Below, one piece after another: positions 57,565 through 64,000 of a DNA stretch of 64,000 nucleotides. The notes under the pieces are model-generated. The model did not search any database. It was given only the letters and a program-made list of their open reading frames with translations, and was not told the DNA's origin. The stretch is from Streptomyces sedi (lineage in GTDB: Bacteria; Actinomycetota; Actinomycetes; Streptomycetales; Streptomycetaceae), in NCBI RefSeq assembly GCF_006335015.1, contig NZ_VDGT01000005.1, positions 248,001 to 312,000 on the forward strand. Reading direction: 5' to 3'. Numbering within the stretch: the stretch's first letter is position 1; each line of letters starts with the position of its first letter. The position numbers were made by a program, and so were the translations under genes.

Positions 57565-58592
57565 GCAAGGCAGCATCCGTTCTCTATGACGCGCCGGGAC
57601 CGCGCGCCAAACAACGCAACATCTTCATCACCATCGGCTTCGTCGCCGTGCTGGCCGCGCTGGCCTACTGGATCCTGTCGGAGCTGGGCGACAAGAACCA
57701 GCTGGCGGCCGAGAAGTGGGACCCGTTCTTCACCGACTCCCGGGTGTGGACCACCTATCTGCTGCCCGGTCTCCAGGAGACCATGACGGCCGCCGCGCTC
57801 TCCCTGGTGATCGCGCTGCCGCTGGGTGCCGTGCTCGGCATCGCCCGGATGTCCGACCACTGGTGGATCAGGCGTCCCGCCGACATCGTGGTCGAGTTCT
57901 TCCGGGCCATCCCGGTGCTGATCCTGATGGTCTTCGCCAACCAGGCGTACGCCGAGTGGTCGACGATCGACCGCGAGATGCGGCCGATGTACGCGGTGAT
58001 CACCGGCCTGGTGCTCTACAACGCGTCCGTGTTGGCCGAGATCGTGCGGGCCGGCGTGCTCTCCCTGCCGCGCGGCCAGACCGACGCGGCGAACGCCATC
58101 GGGATGCGCAAGGGCCAGACCATGGTCCATGTGCTGCTGCCGCAGGCGGTCACGGCGATGCTGCCGGCGATCGTCAGCCAGCTGGTGGTCATCGTCAAGG
58201 ACACCGCGCTGGGTGGCGCCCTGCTCGGCTACGGCGAACTGATCAGCAACACCCGTCTGGTGGCCGGCAACTACAGCAACACCATCGCCGCCTACACCGT
58301 GGCAGCCGCGATCTTCATCGCGGTGAACTTCCTGCTCACCTATCTCGCGGGCTGGCTTGAGGCCCGCATCCGCCAGGGAAGGCGCGGCACCGGAGCGGTG
58401 CTCTCGTCCGACCTGGCCGAGGAGACGCAGGCGGGCGGCGCCGGCATCGCGGCCCCGACGCTCGACAAGGGCGCCGGGCTTCCCGACGGCACCGACCGGC
58501 CGGCGGCGCAGGGCGGCACGGCCGCCGGCGGAGACGGCCGAACCGGCGGCGCCGGTGGGCGAGAACCAGACGATCCGGACCACGTTTCGTAG
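57561..58592 (+). CDS. gluD: Glutamate ABC transporter permease
   Basis: A 343-residue permease with the EAA loop DAANAIGMRKGQTMVHVLLPQA and about six membrane helices. The N-terminus carries an extra segment before the first helix. After the last helix, a glycine/alanine-rich cytoplasmic tail of about 65 residues has low complexity and ends in an acidic stretch. It overlaps gluC by four bases and completes the operon. Confidence 0.94.
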   Translation: MSKAASVLYDAPGPRAKQRNIFITIGFVAVLAALAYWILSELGDKNQLAAEKWDPFFTDSRVWTTYLLPGLQETMTAAALSLVIALPLGAVLGIARMSDHWWIRRPADIVVEFFRAIPVLILMVFANQAYAEWSTIDREMRPMYAVITGLVLYNASVLAEIVRAGVLSLPRGQTDAANAIGMRKGQTMVHVLLPQAVTAMLPAIVSQLVVIVKDTALGGALLGYGELISNTRLVAGNYSNTIAAYTVAAAIFIAVNFLLTYLAGWLEARIRQGRRGTGAVLSSDLAEETQAGGAGIAAPTLDKGAGLPDGTDRPAAQGGTAAGGDGRTGGAGGREPDDPDHVS

Positions 58593-58659
58593 TGGTGCGC
58601 AACCGGCCCGAACCGGGGCCGACTTGACGGTAGCGACGGCGCTGGGTTCCATACGTGCT

Positions 58660-60273
58660 GTGCTGCCCGTGATCATCGTTGGCGCGGGCCCTACAGGGCT
58701 CGCGCTGGCGCTTGCCCTGGCCGGGCACGACGTGCCGTCCGTCGTGTTGGACGGTTCCGACGGTCCGCCCGCCGCCCGCCCGGCCAGAAGCGTGGTCCTG
58801 GCGCCCGACGTGGCGCGGTGGGCGGCGCTGCCGGGGGCCCACCGGGAGAGCGCCGTCTGGAGCGGCTGGCGCACCGTGCGACGGGGGCGCACCGCCGAAC
58901 ACCTCACCTTCGGGGCGGCCCGGGCGCCCCGTCACCTTCCGCAGCACGTGCTGGAGGCGACGCTGCGGGACGCGGTCGCGCGTCACGAGCTGGTGCGGCT
59001 GGCCCGCGGCCACCGGCTGGCCGACTTCGAACAGCGCGGCGCCGACGTGCTGGCGCACAGCGTGCTCCGGCCGACGGACGGGCGCCGTGAGGAGGCGAGG
59101 CAGTGGCGCGGCGGCTTTCTCGTCGGCTGCGACGGGGCCCGCTCGACCGTGCGCAAGCTGCTGGGCGTGCCGTTCCCCGGCCGCACGGCCGTGGAACGCT
59201 ACGCCGTCGCCGCCCTGCGCGCCCCGCTCCCCTGGCCGGGCGAGGCCGCCTTGCACCGGGGGCCGCGGACGGGCGAGGTGACGCTGCGGCCACTCACCGG
59301 GGAACGCTGGCGGCTGGACTGGCCGTTGCCGCCCGACGAGGGGCTGGTGACGCCGGAGGCGCTGATGAGCCGGGTCGAGGCCACGCTGGCGGAGCTGCGG
59401 GCGACGGGCGACGGCGGCGAACCCGCCGACCGGGCCGAGGGGGCCGCGCCGGACTACCAGCTCCTGGACACCGGCGTGCACGTCTGTCACCAGCGGCTGG
59501 CCCGCGCCTGGCGGGTGGACCGCGCCTTCCTCGCGGGGGACGCCGCCCATCTGCTGGGTGCCCTGGGGACCCAGCAGGTGACGGAGGGGCTCCGGGACGC
59601 CGAGAACCTGGCCTGGCGGCTGGCCATAGCCAGCCGTCTGGGGGCCAATGACGCCCTGCTGGACGGCTACCAGCAGGAGCGTCGGGGTGCCGTCGGACGA
59701 CGGCTGCGGGGCGTCGACCAGGCGCTGCCGCTGGTGCGTGGGCGCGGCGGGCTGGCCGGCCGGCTGCCGGGGCGCGGCCGGGGACGGCTGGCCCTGTTGA
59801 GCGACGGACACCTGGGGCGCGGCACGCTGGGCGAGGCGCCCGTCTACGGCGGCGCGTCGACGAGGCGCGGCGCGGCGGACGACACCGCGACGCCCCGGGT
59901 GGGCGCGCCGGTCGGCGACGTGCCGGTGACCGCGCTGGACGGGACACGGTCGCGGCTGCGCGACCGTCTCGGCGGGCCGCTGCTGCTGGTGCTGACCGCG
60001 CCGGGCGCCCGGGTCTGGGACGCCCGACACTGGCTGTCGGCGGGGCTGATGCCCGAGCTGGCGGCGTTCGCCGAGACCCTCGACGTGCCGACCGAGCTGC
60101 TGGTCACCGAGGAGTACCCGGGCGCGGGCGCGCACACCGTCCTGCTGGTGCGCCCGGACGGCCATCTCGCCGCCTGGCTCCCCGGCGCCCACACCGGCGC
60201 CCTCCGCGAGGCCGTCCGCCTCCTGCGCGGCACGACGGCCGTCACCCCGGCCGAGCCCAACGGCGCTCCCTGA
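58660..60273 (+). CDS. FAD-dependent aromatic-hydroxylase-type monooxygenase
   Basis: A 537-residue flavoprotein of the p-hydroxybenzoate hydroxylase family. The FAD dinucleotide motif IIVGAGPTGLALALALAG is at the very N-terminus, followed by the DG motif VGCDGARSTVRKLLG and the GD motif FLAGDAAHLLGALGTQQ. In the last, the usual proline/glycine-rich stretch is altered. The final 120 residues form a thioredoxin-like domain typical of the phenol and tetracycline-type hydroxylases. The start is uncertain: I use the GTG at 58660, but a TTG at 58624 is in frame, and TTGACG at 58624-58629 could instead be a -35 box. The substrate is unknown. Confidence 0.82.
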   Translation: MLPVIIVGAGPTGLALALALAGHDVPSVVLDGSDGPPAARPARSVVLAPDVARWAALPGAHRESAVWSGWRTVRRGRTAEHLTFGAARAPRHLPQHVLEATLRDAVARHELVRLARGHRLADFEQRGADVLAHSVLRPTDGRREEARQWRGGFLVGCDGARSTVRKLLGVPFPGRTAVERYAVAALRAPLPWPGEAALHRGPRTGEVTLRPLTGERWRLDWPLPPDEGLVTPEALMSRVEATLAELRATGDGGEPADRAEGAAPDYQLLDTGVHVCHQRLARAWRVDRAFLAGDAAHLLGALGTQQVTEGLRDAENLAWRLAIASRLGANDALLDGYQQERRGAVGRRLRGVDQALPLVRGRGGLAGRLPGRGRGRLALLSDGHLGRGTLGEAPVYGGASTRRGAADDTATPRVGAPVGDVPVTALDGTRSRLRDRLGGPLLLVLTAPGARVWDARHWLSAGLMPELAAFAETLDVPTELLVTEEYPGAGAHTVLLVRPDGHLAAWLPGAHTGALREAVRLLRGTTAVTPAEPNGAP

Positions 60274-60324
60274 CCGACGGGGTCGCGGGCCGCGCGCACG
60301 TGAGCCGAGCGGCTTGGTGTCCGC

Positions 60325-60369
60325 GCGACGCGGCGCCTCGGCCGGTCCGGACGCTCAGCCCCGCGTCGC
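60325..60369. terminator. Hairpin between the monooxygenase gene and recX
   Basis: A nine-base-pair stem (GCGACGCGG with CCGCGTCGC) encloses a partly self-complementary loop between the convergent stops at 60273 and 60425. Confidence 0.5.
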
Positions 60370-60424
60370 CCGGGAAGCTCCCGCTCCCCGGGGCACCCGC
60401 GATGTCCGGGAAGTCCGAGAGGGC

Positions 60425-61045
60425 TCAGGGGGTATCGGGCGCATAGTCCTCCCACTCCTCCGTCGACTGGCCCTCCCGCTCCAGCGCCTCGCGGACCACC
60501 CGCAGGGCCAGCCCCTCGGCGTACCCCTTGCGGGCCAGCATCCCGACCAGGCGCCGCATCCGCTTGGGTGTCGGCAGGCCGCGCGTGGCCGGGAGGCGGC
60601 GGGCGACCAGGGCCCTGGCCGTCTCCTCCTCGTCCTCCGGCTCCAGCCGGGAGACCGCCTCGTCGACCACGGCGGGAGCCACCCCCTTGGTGCGCAGCTC
60701 CCGGGCCAGCGCCCGGCGGGCCAGCCCCCGTCCGTGGTGGCGGGACTCCACCCACGCCTCGGCGAAGAGGGCGTCGTCGATCATCCCGACCTCCTCGAAG
60801 CGGTCGAGCACCTCCGCGGCGGCCTCCTCCGGGATCTCCCTGCGCCGCAACGCGTCCGCCAACTGCCGTCGGGTGCGCGGCGTCCCGGCCAGCAGCGCCA
60901 GGCAGATACCGCGCGCCCGCGTCACCGGATCGCCGCCGCCCGACGGCCCGGCCGAACGGCCCTCCCCCGAGCGGGGAGGGGCCTCGGCGGCCGGACCATC
61001 CGCGCGCGCCGGCGAGGCTTCGGGCCAGTCGCTGCGCCGGGTCAT
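60425..61045 (-). CDS. recX: Regulatory protein RecX
   Basis: A 206-residue RecX protein that modulates RecA filaments. About 40 disordered residues precede three-helix repeats, recognised by LLAGTPRTRRQLADALRRREIPEEAAAEVLDRFEEVGMIDDALFAEAWV in the full sequence. The start is the ATG at 61045, only three bases after the recA stop, so the two are translationally coupled. Confidence 0.95.
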   Translation of the reverse strand: MTRRSDWPEASPARADGPAAEAPPRSGEGRSAGPSGGGDPVTRARGICLALLAGTPRTRRQLADALRRREIPEEAAAEVLDRFEEVGMIDDALFAEAWVESRHHGRGLARRALARELRTKGVAPAVVDEAVSRLEPEDEEETARALVARRLPATRGLPTPKRMRRLVGMLARKGYAEGLALRVVREALEREGQSTEEWEDYAPDTP

Positions 61046-61048
61046 CCG

Positions 61049-62203
61049 TCAGCCCTTGGCGGCGACGGCCTTGGCGGCCTTGGGTGCCTTGGCCGAGGCG
61101 GCCGACTTCGCGGCGGCCGTGGCCTGCGCCGGCGGACCGGCCGGCGACTCGGCCCCGTCCTTGGCCGCCCCGTCCTTGGCGGGCTCGCCGCCCTCGGGCG
61201 TCGGAGGCTTCGGGCCGATGCCCAGCTTCTCCTTGATCTTCTTCTCGACCTCGTTGGCCAGGTCCGGGTTGTCCCGCAGGAAGTTCCGCGCGTTCTCCTT
61301 GCCCTGGCCCAGCTGGTCGCCGCCGTAGGTGTACCAGGCACCGGACTTGCGGATGAAGCCGTGCTCCACGCCCATGTCGATCAGGCCGCCCTCACGGCTG
61401 ATGCCCGTGCCGTAGAGGATGTCGAACTCGGCCTGCTTGAACGGCGGCGCCACCTTGTTCTTGACGACCTTGACGCGGGTGCGGTTGCCCACCGCGTCGG
61501 TGCCGTCCTTGAGGGTCTCGATGCGCCGGATGTCCAGCCGCACCGAGGCGTAGAACTTCAACGCCCGGCCGCCCGAGGTCGTCTCGGGGGAGCCGAACAT
61601 CACGCCGACCTTCTCCCGGAGCTGGTTGATGAAGATCGCCGTGGTCTTGGCCTGGTTGAGCGCGCCCGTGATCTTCCGCAGGGCCTGGCTCATCAGCCGG
61701 GCCTGGAGGCCGACGTGGGAGTCGCCCATCTCGCCCTCGATCTCCGCCCTGGGCACCAGGGCGGCCACCGAGTCGATGACGATCAGGTCGAGGGCGCCGG
61801 AGCGGATCAGCATGTCCGTGATCTCCAGGGCCTGTTCGCCGTTGTCCGGCTGGGAGAGGATCAGCTGGTCCACGTCGACGCCGAGCCGCTTGGCGTACTC
61901 GGGATCGAGGGCGTGCTCGGCGTCCACGAAGGCGACGGTGCCGCCGGCCTTCTGCGCGTTCGCCACCGCGTGGAGGGTGAGCGTGGTCTTGCCCGAGGAC
62001 TCGGGCCCGTAGACCTCGACCACCCGGCCGCGGGGCAACCCGCCGACGCCCAGGGCCACATCCAGCGCCGTGGAGCCGGTGGGGATGATCTCGATCGGCT
62101 CCTCGGGCCGCTCGCCCAGCCGCATCACCGCGCCCTTGCCGAACTGCCGCTCAATCTGTGCGAGTGCGGCGTCGAGCGCCTTCTCGCGGTCCGTACCTGC
62201 CAT
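61049..62203 (-). CDS. recA: Recombinase RecA
   Basis: A 384-residue recombinase for homologous repair and SOS induction. Walker A GPESSGKT is at 66-73, Walker [13 protein letters not shown], and loop L2 contains GSPETTSGG. The C-terminus has an extra Lys/Ala-rich tail (about residues 350-384) common in Streptomyces. The start is the ATG at 62203. An SOS-box-like sequence lies about 125 bases upstream. It is co-transcribed with recX. Confidence 0.98.
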   Translation of the reverse strand: MAGTDREKALDAALAQIERQFGKGAVMRLGERPEEPIEIIPTGSTALDVALGVGGLPRGRVVEVYGPESSGKTTLTLHAVANAQKAGGTVAFVDAEHALDPEYAKRLGVDVDQLILSQPDNGEQALEITDMLIRSGALDLIVIDSVAALVPRAEIEGEMGDSHVGLQARLMSQALRKITGALNQAKTTAIFINQLREKVGVMFGSPETTSGGRALKFYASVRLDIRRIETLKDGTDAVGNRTRVKVVKNKVAPPFKQAEFDILYGTGISREGGLIDMGVEHGFIRKSGAWYTYGGDQLGQGKENARNFLRDNPDLANEVEKKIKEKLGIGPKPPTPEGGEPAKDGAAKDGAESPAGPPAQATAAAKSAASAKAPKAAKAVAAKG

Positions 62204-62325
62204 GGGTGCCACCCGGTCCGTCTGATTCGATCGCTTCACAACCACGGACGCTAGCGCCCGCCACTGACAATCGACGCGTGCACAGGGCTCGCAGCGACCA
62301 GGACGCCGTTTCCGCAACCCTCATA

Positions 62326-62339
62326 AGAATAGCTGTTCG
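62326..62339 (-). promoter_or_regulatory. SOS box upstream of recA
   Basis: On the minus strand CGAACAGCTATTCT matches the Streptomyces recA SOS box type (CGAACatccATTCT). It should bind LexA, encoded in this window. Confidence 0.75.
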
Positions 62340-62398
62340 ATTTTCGTGTCAAGCGGGGCCCCTCGCCACCCGGTTGGGAAAAGCACAGGTCAACGCCA

Positions 62399-62593
62399 TC
62401 AACGCAGGTGGCGAGGTACCTCGTTCGCCACGCAGACGGCGCGCCAGACGTCCTTGGCGCCCCAACCCGCGTCCAGCGCCTCGTAAACGGTACGGCCGCC
62501 CAACTCGGACATCACGTGATCCCTGGCGAAGGAGTCCGCGTAGGTCTCGCCGAAGTGCTCCGCCATCCGTTCCCAGAAATCCGTCAGCCGCAT
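62399..62593 (-). CDS. DUF3046 protein
   Basis: A 64-residue protein of the actinobacterial DUF3046 family (MRLTDFWERMAEHFG..ELGGRTVYEAL..VWRAVC). It is found just upstream of recA in many actinobacteria; the function is unknown. The start is the ATG at 62593. There is no ribosome site; GATACT lies exactly six bases upstream, so leaderless translation is likely. Confidence 0.9.
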   Translation of the reverse strand: MRLTDFWERMAEHFGETYADSFARDHVMSELGGRTVYEALDAGWGAKDVWRAVCVANEVPRHLR

Positions 62594-62644
62594 GGGGCCA
62601 GTATCCCCGGCCGCCCGGCACGCACACGGTCGGCCGTGGCGCGC

Positions 62645-62956
62645 TCACCCGCCCAGCGCCCGGCAACCGGCGGTGACCAGCACCGCGGAGCCGACCACCA
62701 GCAGAAAGGGCGCGCGCAGCAGCAGCGCGGCCCCGGCCGCCGCCAGCCCCGCCAGCCTGGCGTCGACGACCACGGCGCCGTCCCCTCCGTCGAGCGTCTG
62801 GAGCGCGGTCAACGCGGCCAGCAGCGCCACCGGGAGGAGCGCGGCGAGCCGGCGCACCAGGGGGCGTTCCATGGAAGCGGGCGGCGCCAGGAGTCCGAGC
62901 AGTTTGGCCAGGTAGCAGCCGACCGCGGTCAGTCCGATGGCGATCCAGGTGGTCAC
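62645..62956 (-). CDS. azlD: AzlD-family branched-chain amino-acid transport subunit
   Basis: A 103-residue membrane protein with about three helices, the small subunit of an AzlCD-type exporter of branched-chain amino acids. The start is the GTG at 62956, overlapping the azlC stop by four bases (GTGA), so the two are coupled. Assignment rests on the pairing and helix pattern. Confidence 0.85.
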   Translation of the reverse strand: MTTWIAIGLTAVGCYLAKLLGLLAPPASMERPLVRRLAALLPVALLAALTALQTLDGGDGAVVVDARLAGLAAAGAALLLRAPFLLVVGSAVLVTAGCRALGG

Positions 62957-63714
62957 GGGACCATCCCCTCCCCGCTCCCGCCGGCGTCGGCCGGCCCGGC
63001 GACCGTGTCCCGGCCGCGCCGCCCGGCGAACAGCAGCACCAGCGGCGCGGCGAGCGCCGCCACCAGCACCGGGACCCCGGTCGGCAGCAGCGGCAGGCAG
63101 GCCAGCCCGAGCAGCACGGCGAGGACGGCGGTGGCCCGTTCGGCGGTGGAGCGGAGCATCGGCGCGAGCAGCGCGAGAAAGACGGCGGGCGAGGCGGCGT
63201 CGAGGCCCCAGGCGTTGGGGTCGCCGATCGAGCCGGCGCCCAGCGCGCCCAGCAGCGTGGTCAGGTTCCAGCAGACGAAGAGCGTGGTGCCGCTGACCGC
63301 GAACCCGAGCCTGGCCAGCGGCCTGTTCGGCTGGGCGAGCGTGACGGCCGTGGTCTCGTCGATCACCCAGTGCGCGACCAGCGGGCGCGTCCGGCGGGAC
63401 GGGTTCAGCACGGAGGAGAGCCGCAGGCCGTAGAAGGAGTTGCGCACCCCGAGGAAGAACGCGCCGGCGGCGGCCGTGTACGGGTTGCCGCCGCCGGCCA
63501 GCGCGCCCACCAGCGCGAACTGGGAGGCGCCGGTGAAGACCAGCAGGCTGAGCACGCACGCCTGGGCGGCGCTGAGCCCGCCGGAGACGGCCGTGACGCC
63601 GAAGGCGAAGCCGGAGAGGCCCACCGCCAACCCGACGCCGAGGGAGTCACGGAGTGTCGCCGCGCGGGCGTCTCCGGTCGGTGGATCGCTGAGATCGGTT
63701 GACTTTTCCATCAC
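62953..63714 (-). CDS. azlC: AzlC-family branched-chain amino-acid exporter subunit
   Basis: A 253-residue membrane protein with seven or eight helices. AzlC hallmarks are FTGASQFALVGAL, FFLGVRNSFYGL and WVIDETTAV. The start is the GTG at 63714, directly followed by an ATG at 63711. There is no ribosome site, and TACGGT lies exactly six bases before the GTG, so the transcript may be leaderless. The substrate is inferred from the family. It is divergent from the helicase gene. Confidence 0.9.
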   Translation of the reverse strand: MMEKSTDLSDPPTGDARAATLRDSLGVGLAVGLSGFAFGVTAVSGGLSAAQACVLSLLVFTGASQFALVGALAGGGNPYTAAAGAFFLGVRNSFYGLRLSSVLNPSRRTRPLVAHWVIDETTAVTLAQPNRPLARLGFAVSGTTLFVCWNLTTLLGALGAGSIGDPNAWGLDAASPAVFLALLAPMLRSTAERATAVLAVLLGLACLPLLPTGVPVLVAALAAPLVLLFAGRRGRDTVAGPADAGGSGEGMVP

Positions 63715-63863
63715 TGCAAAACCGTAAGCGGTCGATCGAAGATCAATCTCGTTCATTTCTCGCACACAGACGTGCATTCGCGAGGGCGTGGCCCGCATTT
63801 CCGCGGCATTCCCCGCTTCCCCGGCACGGCCGCTGCATCTCACTGTCAGTGGCGAGGTGCACG

Positions 63864-64000
63864 ATGGGGCACATGAGCGGCAGCAAGAACACCACCGGCG
63901 GCGCACCGGGCGCGGGGCCGGTGCTCGACGGTTTCTCCCCGGCCACCAGCGCCTGGTTCCGGCACGCCTTCCAGGCGCCGACGGCGGCGCAGGAGGGCGC
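63864..64000 (+). CDS. Lhr-type ATP-dependent helicase, N-terminus only
   Basis: About 45 residues are visible before the window ends. The segment VLDGFSPATSAWFRHAFQAPTAAQEG matches the N-terminal Q-motif region of Lhr large helicases of actinobacteria. The start is the ATG at 63864 with GAGG six bases upstream; an in-frame ATG at 63873 is an alternative. The body of the protein, and so its motifs, lies outside. Confidence 0.75.
   Translation, partial: MGHMSGSKNTTGGAPGAGPVLDGFSPATSAWFRHAFQAPTAAQEG

Overview
The window is about 64 kb of chromosomal DNA from a Streptomyces species or a very close relative. The evidence is the very high G+C content with strong third-position bias, the housekeeping sigma factor HrdB with its lysine/alanine-rich N-terminal extension, and a gene order I recognise from the core of Streptomyces chromosomes (ptsH, parC, parE, hrdB, recQ, rnhB, nrdJ/nrdR, lexA, dinG, hflX, rshA, dapF, miaA, miaB, gluRK/gluABCD, recX/recA). 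I see no rRNA, tRNA, prophage, insertion sequence or CRISPR array. This is a conserved core region with a few accessory genes.

Layout. 1-2.6 kb: a GNAT/acyl-CoA-synthetase-like fusion protein (cut by the left edge), the phosphocarrier HPr and a GntR/FadR regulator. 2.8-5.6 kb: two overlapping M16 peptidase genes, one with and one without the zinc motif. 5.7-11.7 kb: topoisomerase IV subunits parC and parE flanking a CobW-type GTPase. 12.1-15.4 kb: a small zinc-ribbon protein, hrdB and a FadR-type regulator. 15.7-24.3 kb: an ABC ATPase-permease fusion, a NUDIX protein, a DUF4192 protein, a RecQ-phosphoribosyltransferase fusion, RNase HII, a histidine phosphatase and a DUF4937-like protein. 24.6-32.1 kb: a TerD-like protein, the B12-dependent ribonucleotide reductase nrdJ with its repressor nrdR, then lexA and dinG. 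32.2-36.8 kb: a compact NRPS-independent siderophore (NIS) locus of two IucA/IucC synthetases and an acyltransferase. 37.1-48.3 kb: a lipoprotein protease, panD, hflX, the RelA/SpoT homologue rshA, dapF, a membrane protein, miaA, an extradiol-dioxygenase-like protein and miaB. 48.4-58.6 kb: an orphan TAXI-type binding protein, a GH38 alpha-mannosidase, the GluR/GluK two-component system and the gluABCD glutamate transporter. 58.7-64 kb: an FAD monooxygenase, recX-recA, a DUF3046 protein, an AzlC/AzlD amino-acid exporter pair and the start of an Lhr-type helicase.

How the genes work together. DNA metabolism dominates: LexA and RecA, each with an SOS-box-like site upstream, RecX, RecQ, DinG, RNase HII, topoisomerase IV and NrdJ/NrdR with two NrdR-box-like palindromes. 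A second theme is nutrient and stringent signalling (HPr, RshA, GluRK/GluABCD). Several genes lack a Shine-Dalgarno sequence and carry a -10 hexamer exactly six nucleotides before the start codon, which points to leaderless mRNAs. The most accessory-looking parts are the NIS locus, the alpha-mannosidase and the FAD monooxygenase. I found no obviously new defence or mobile system.
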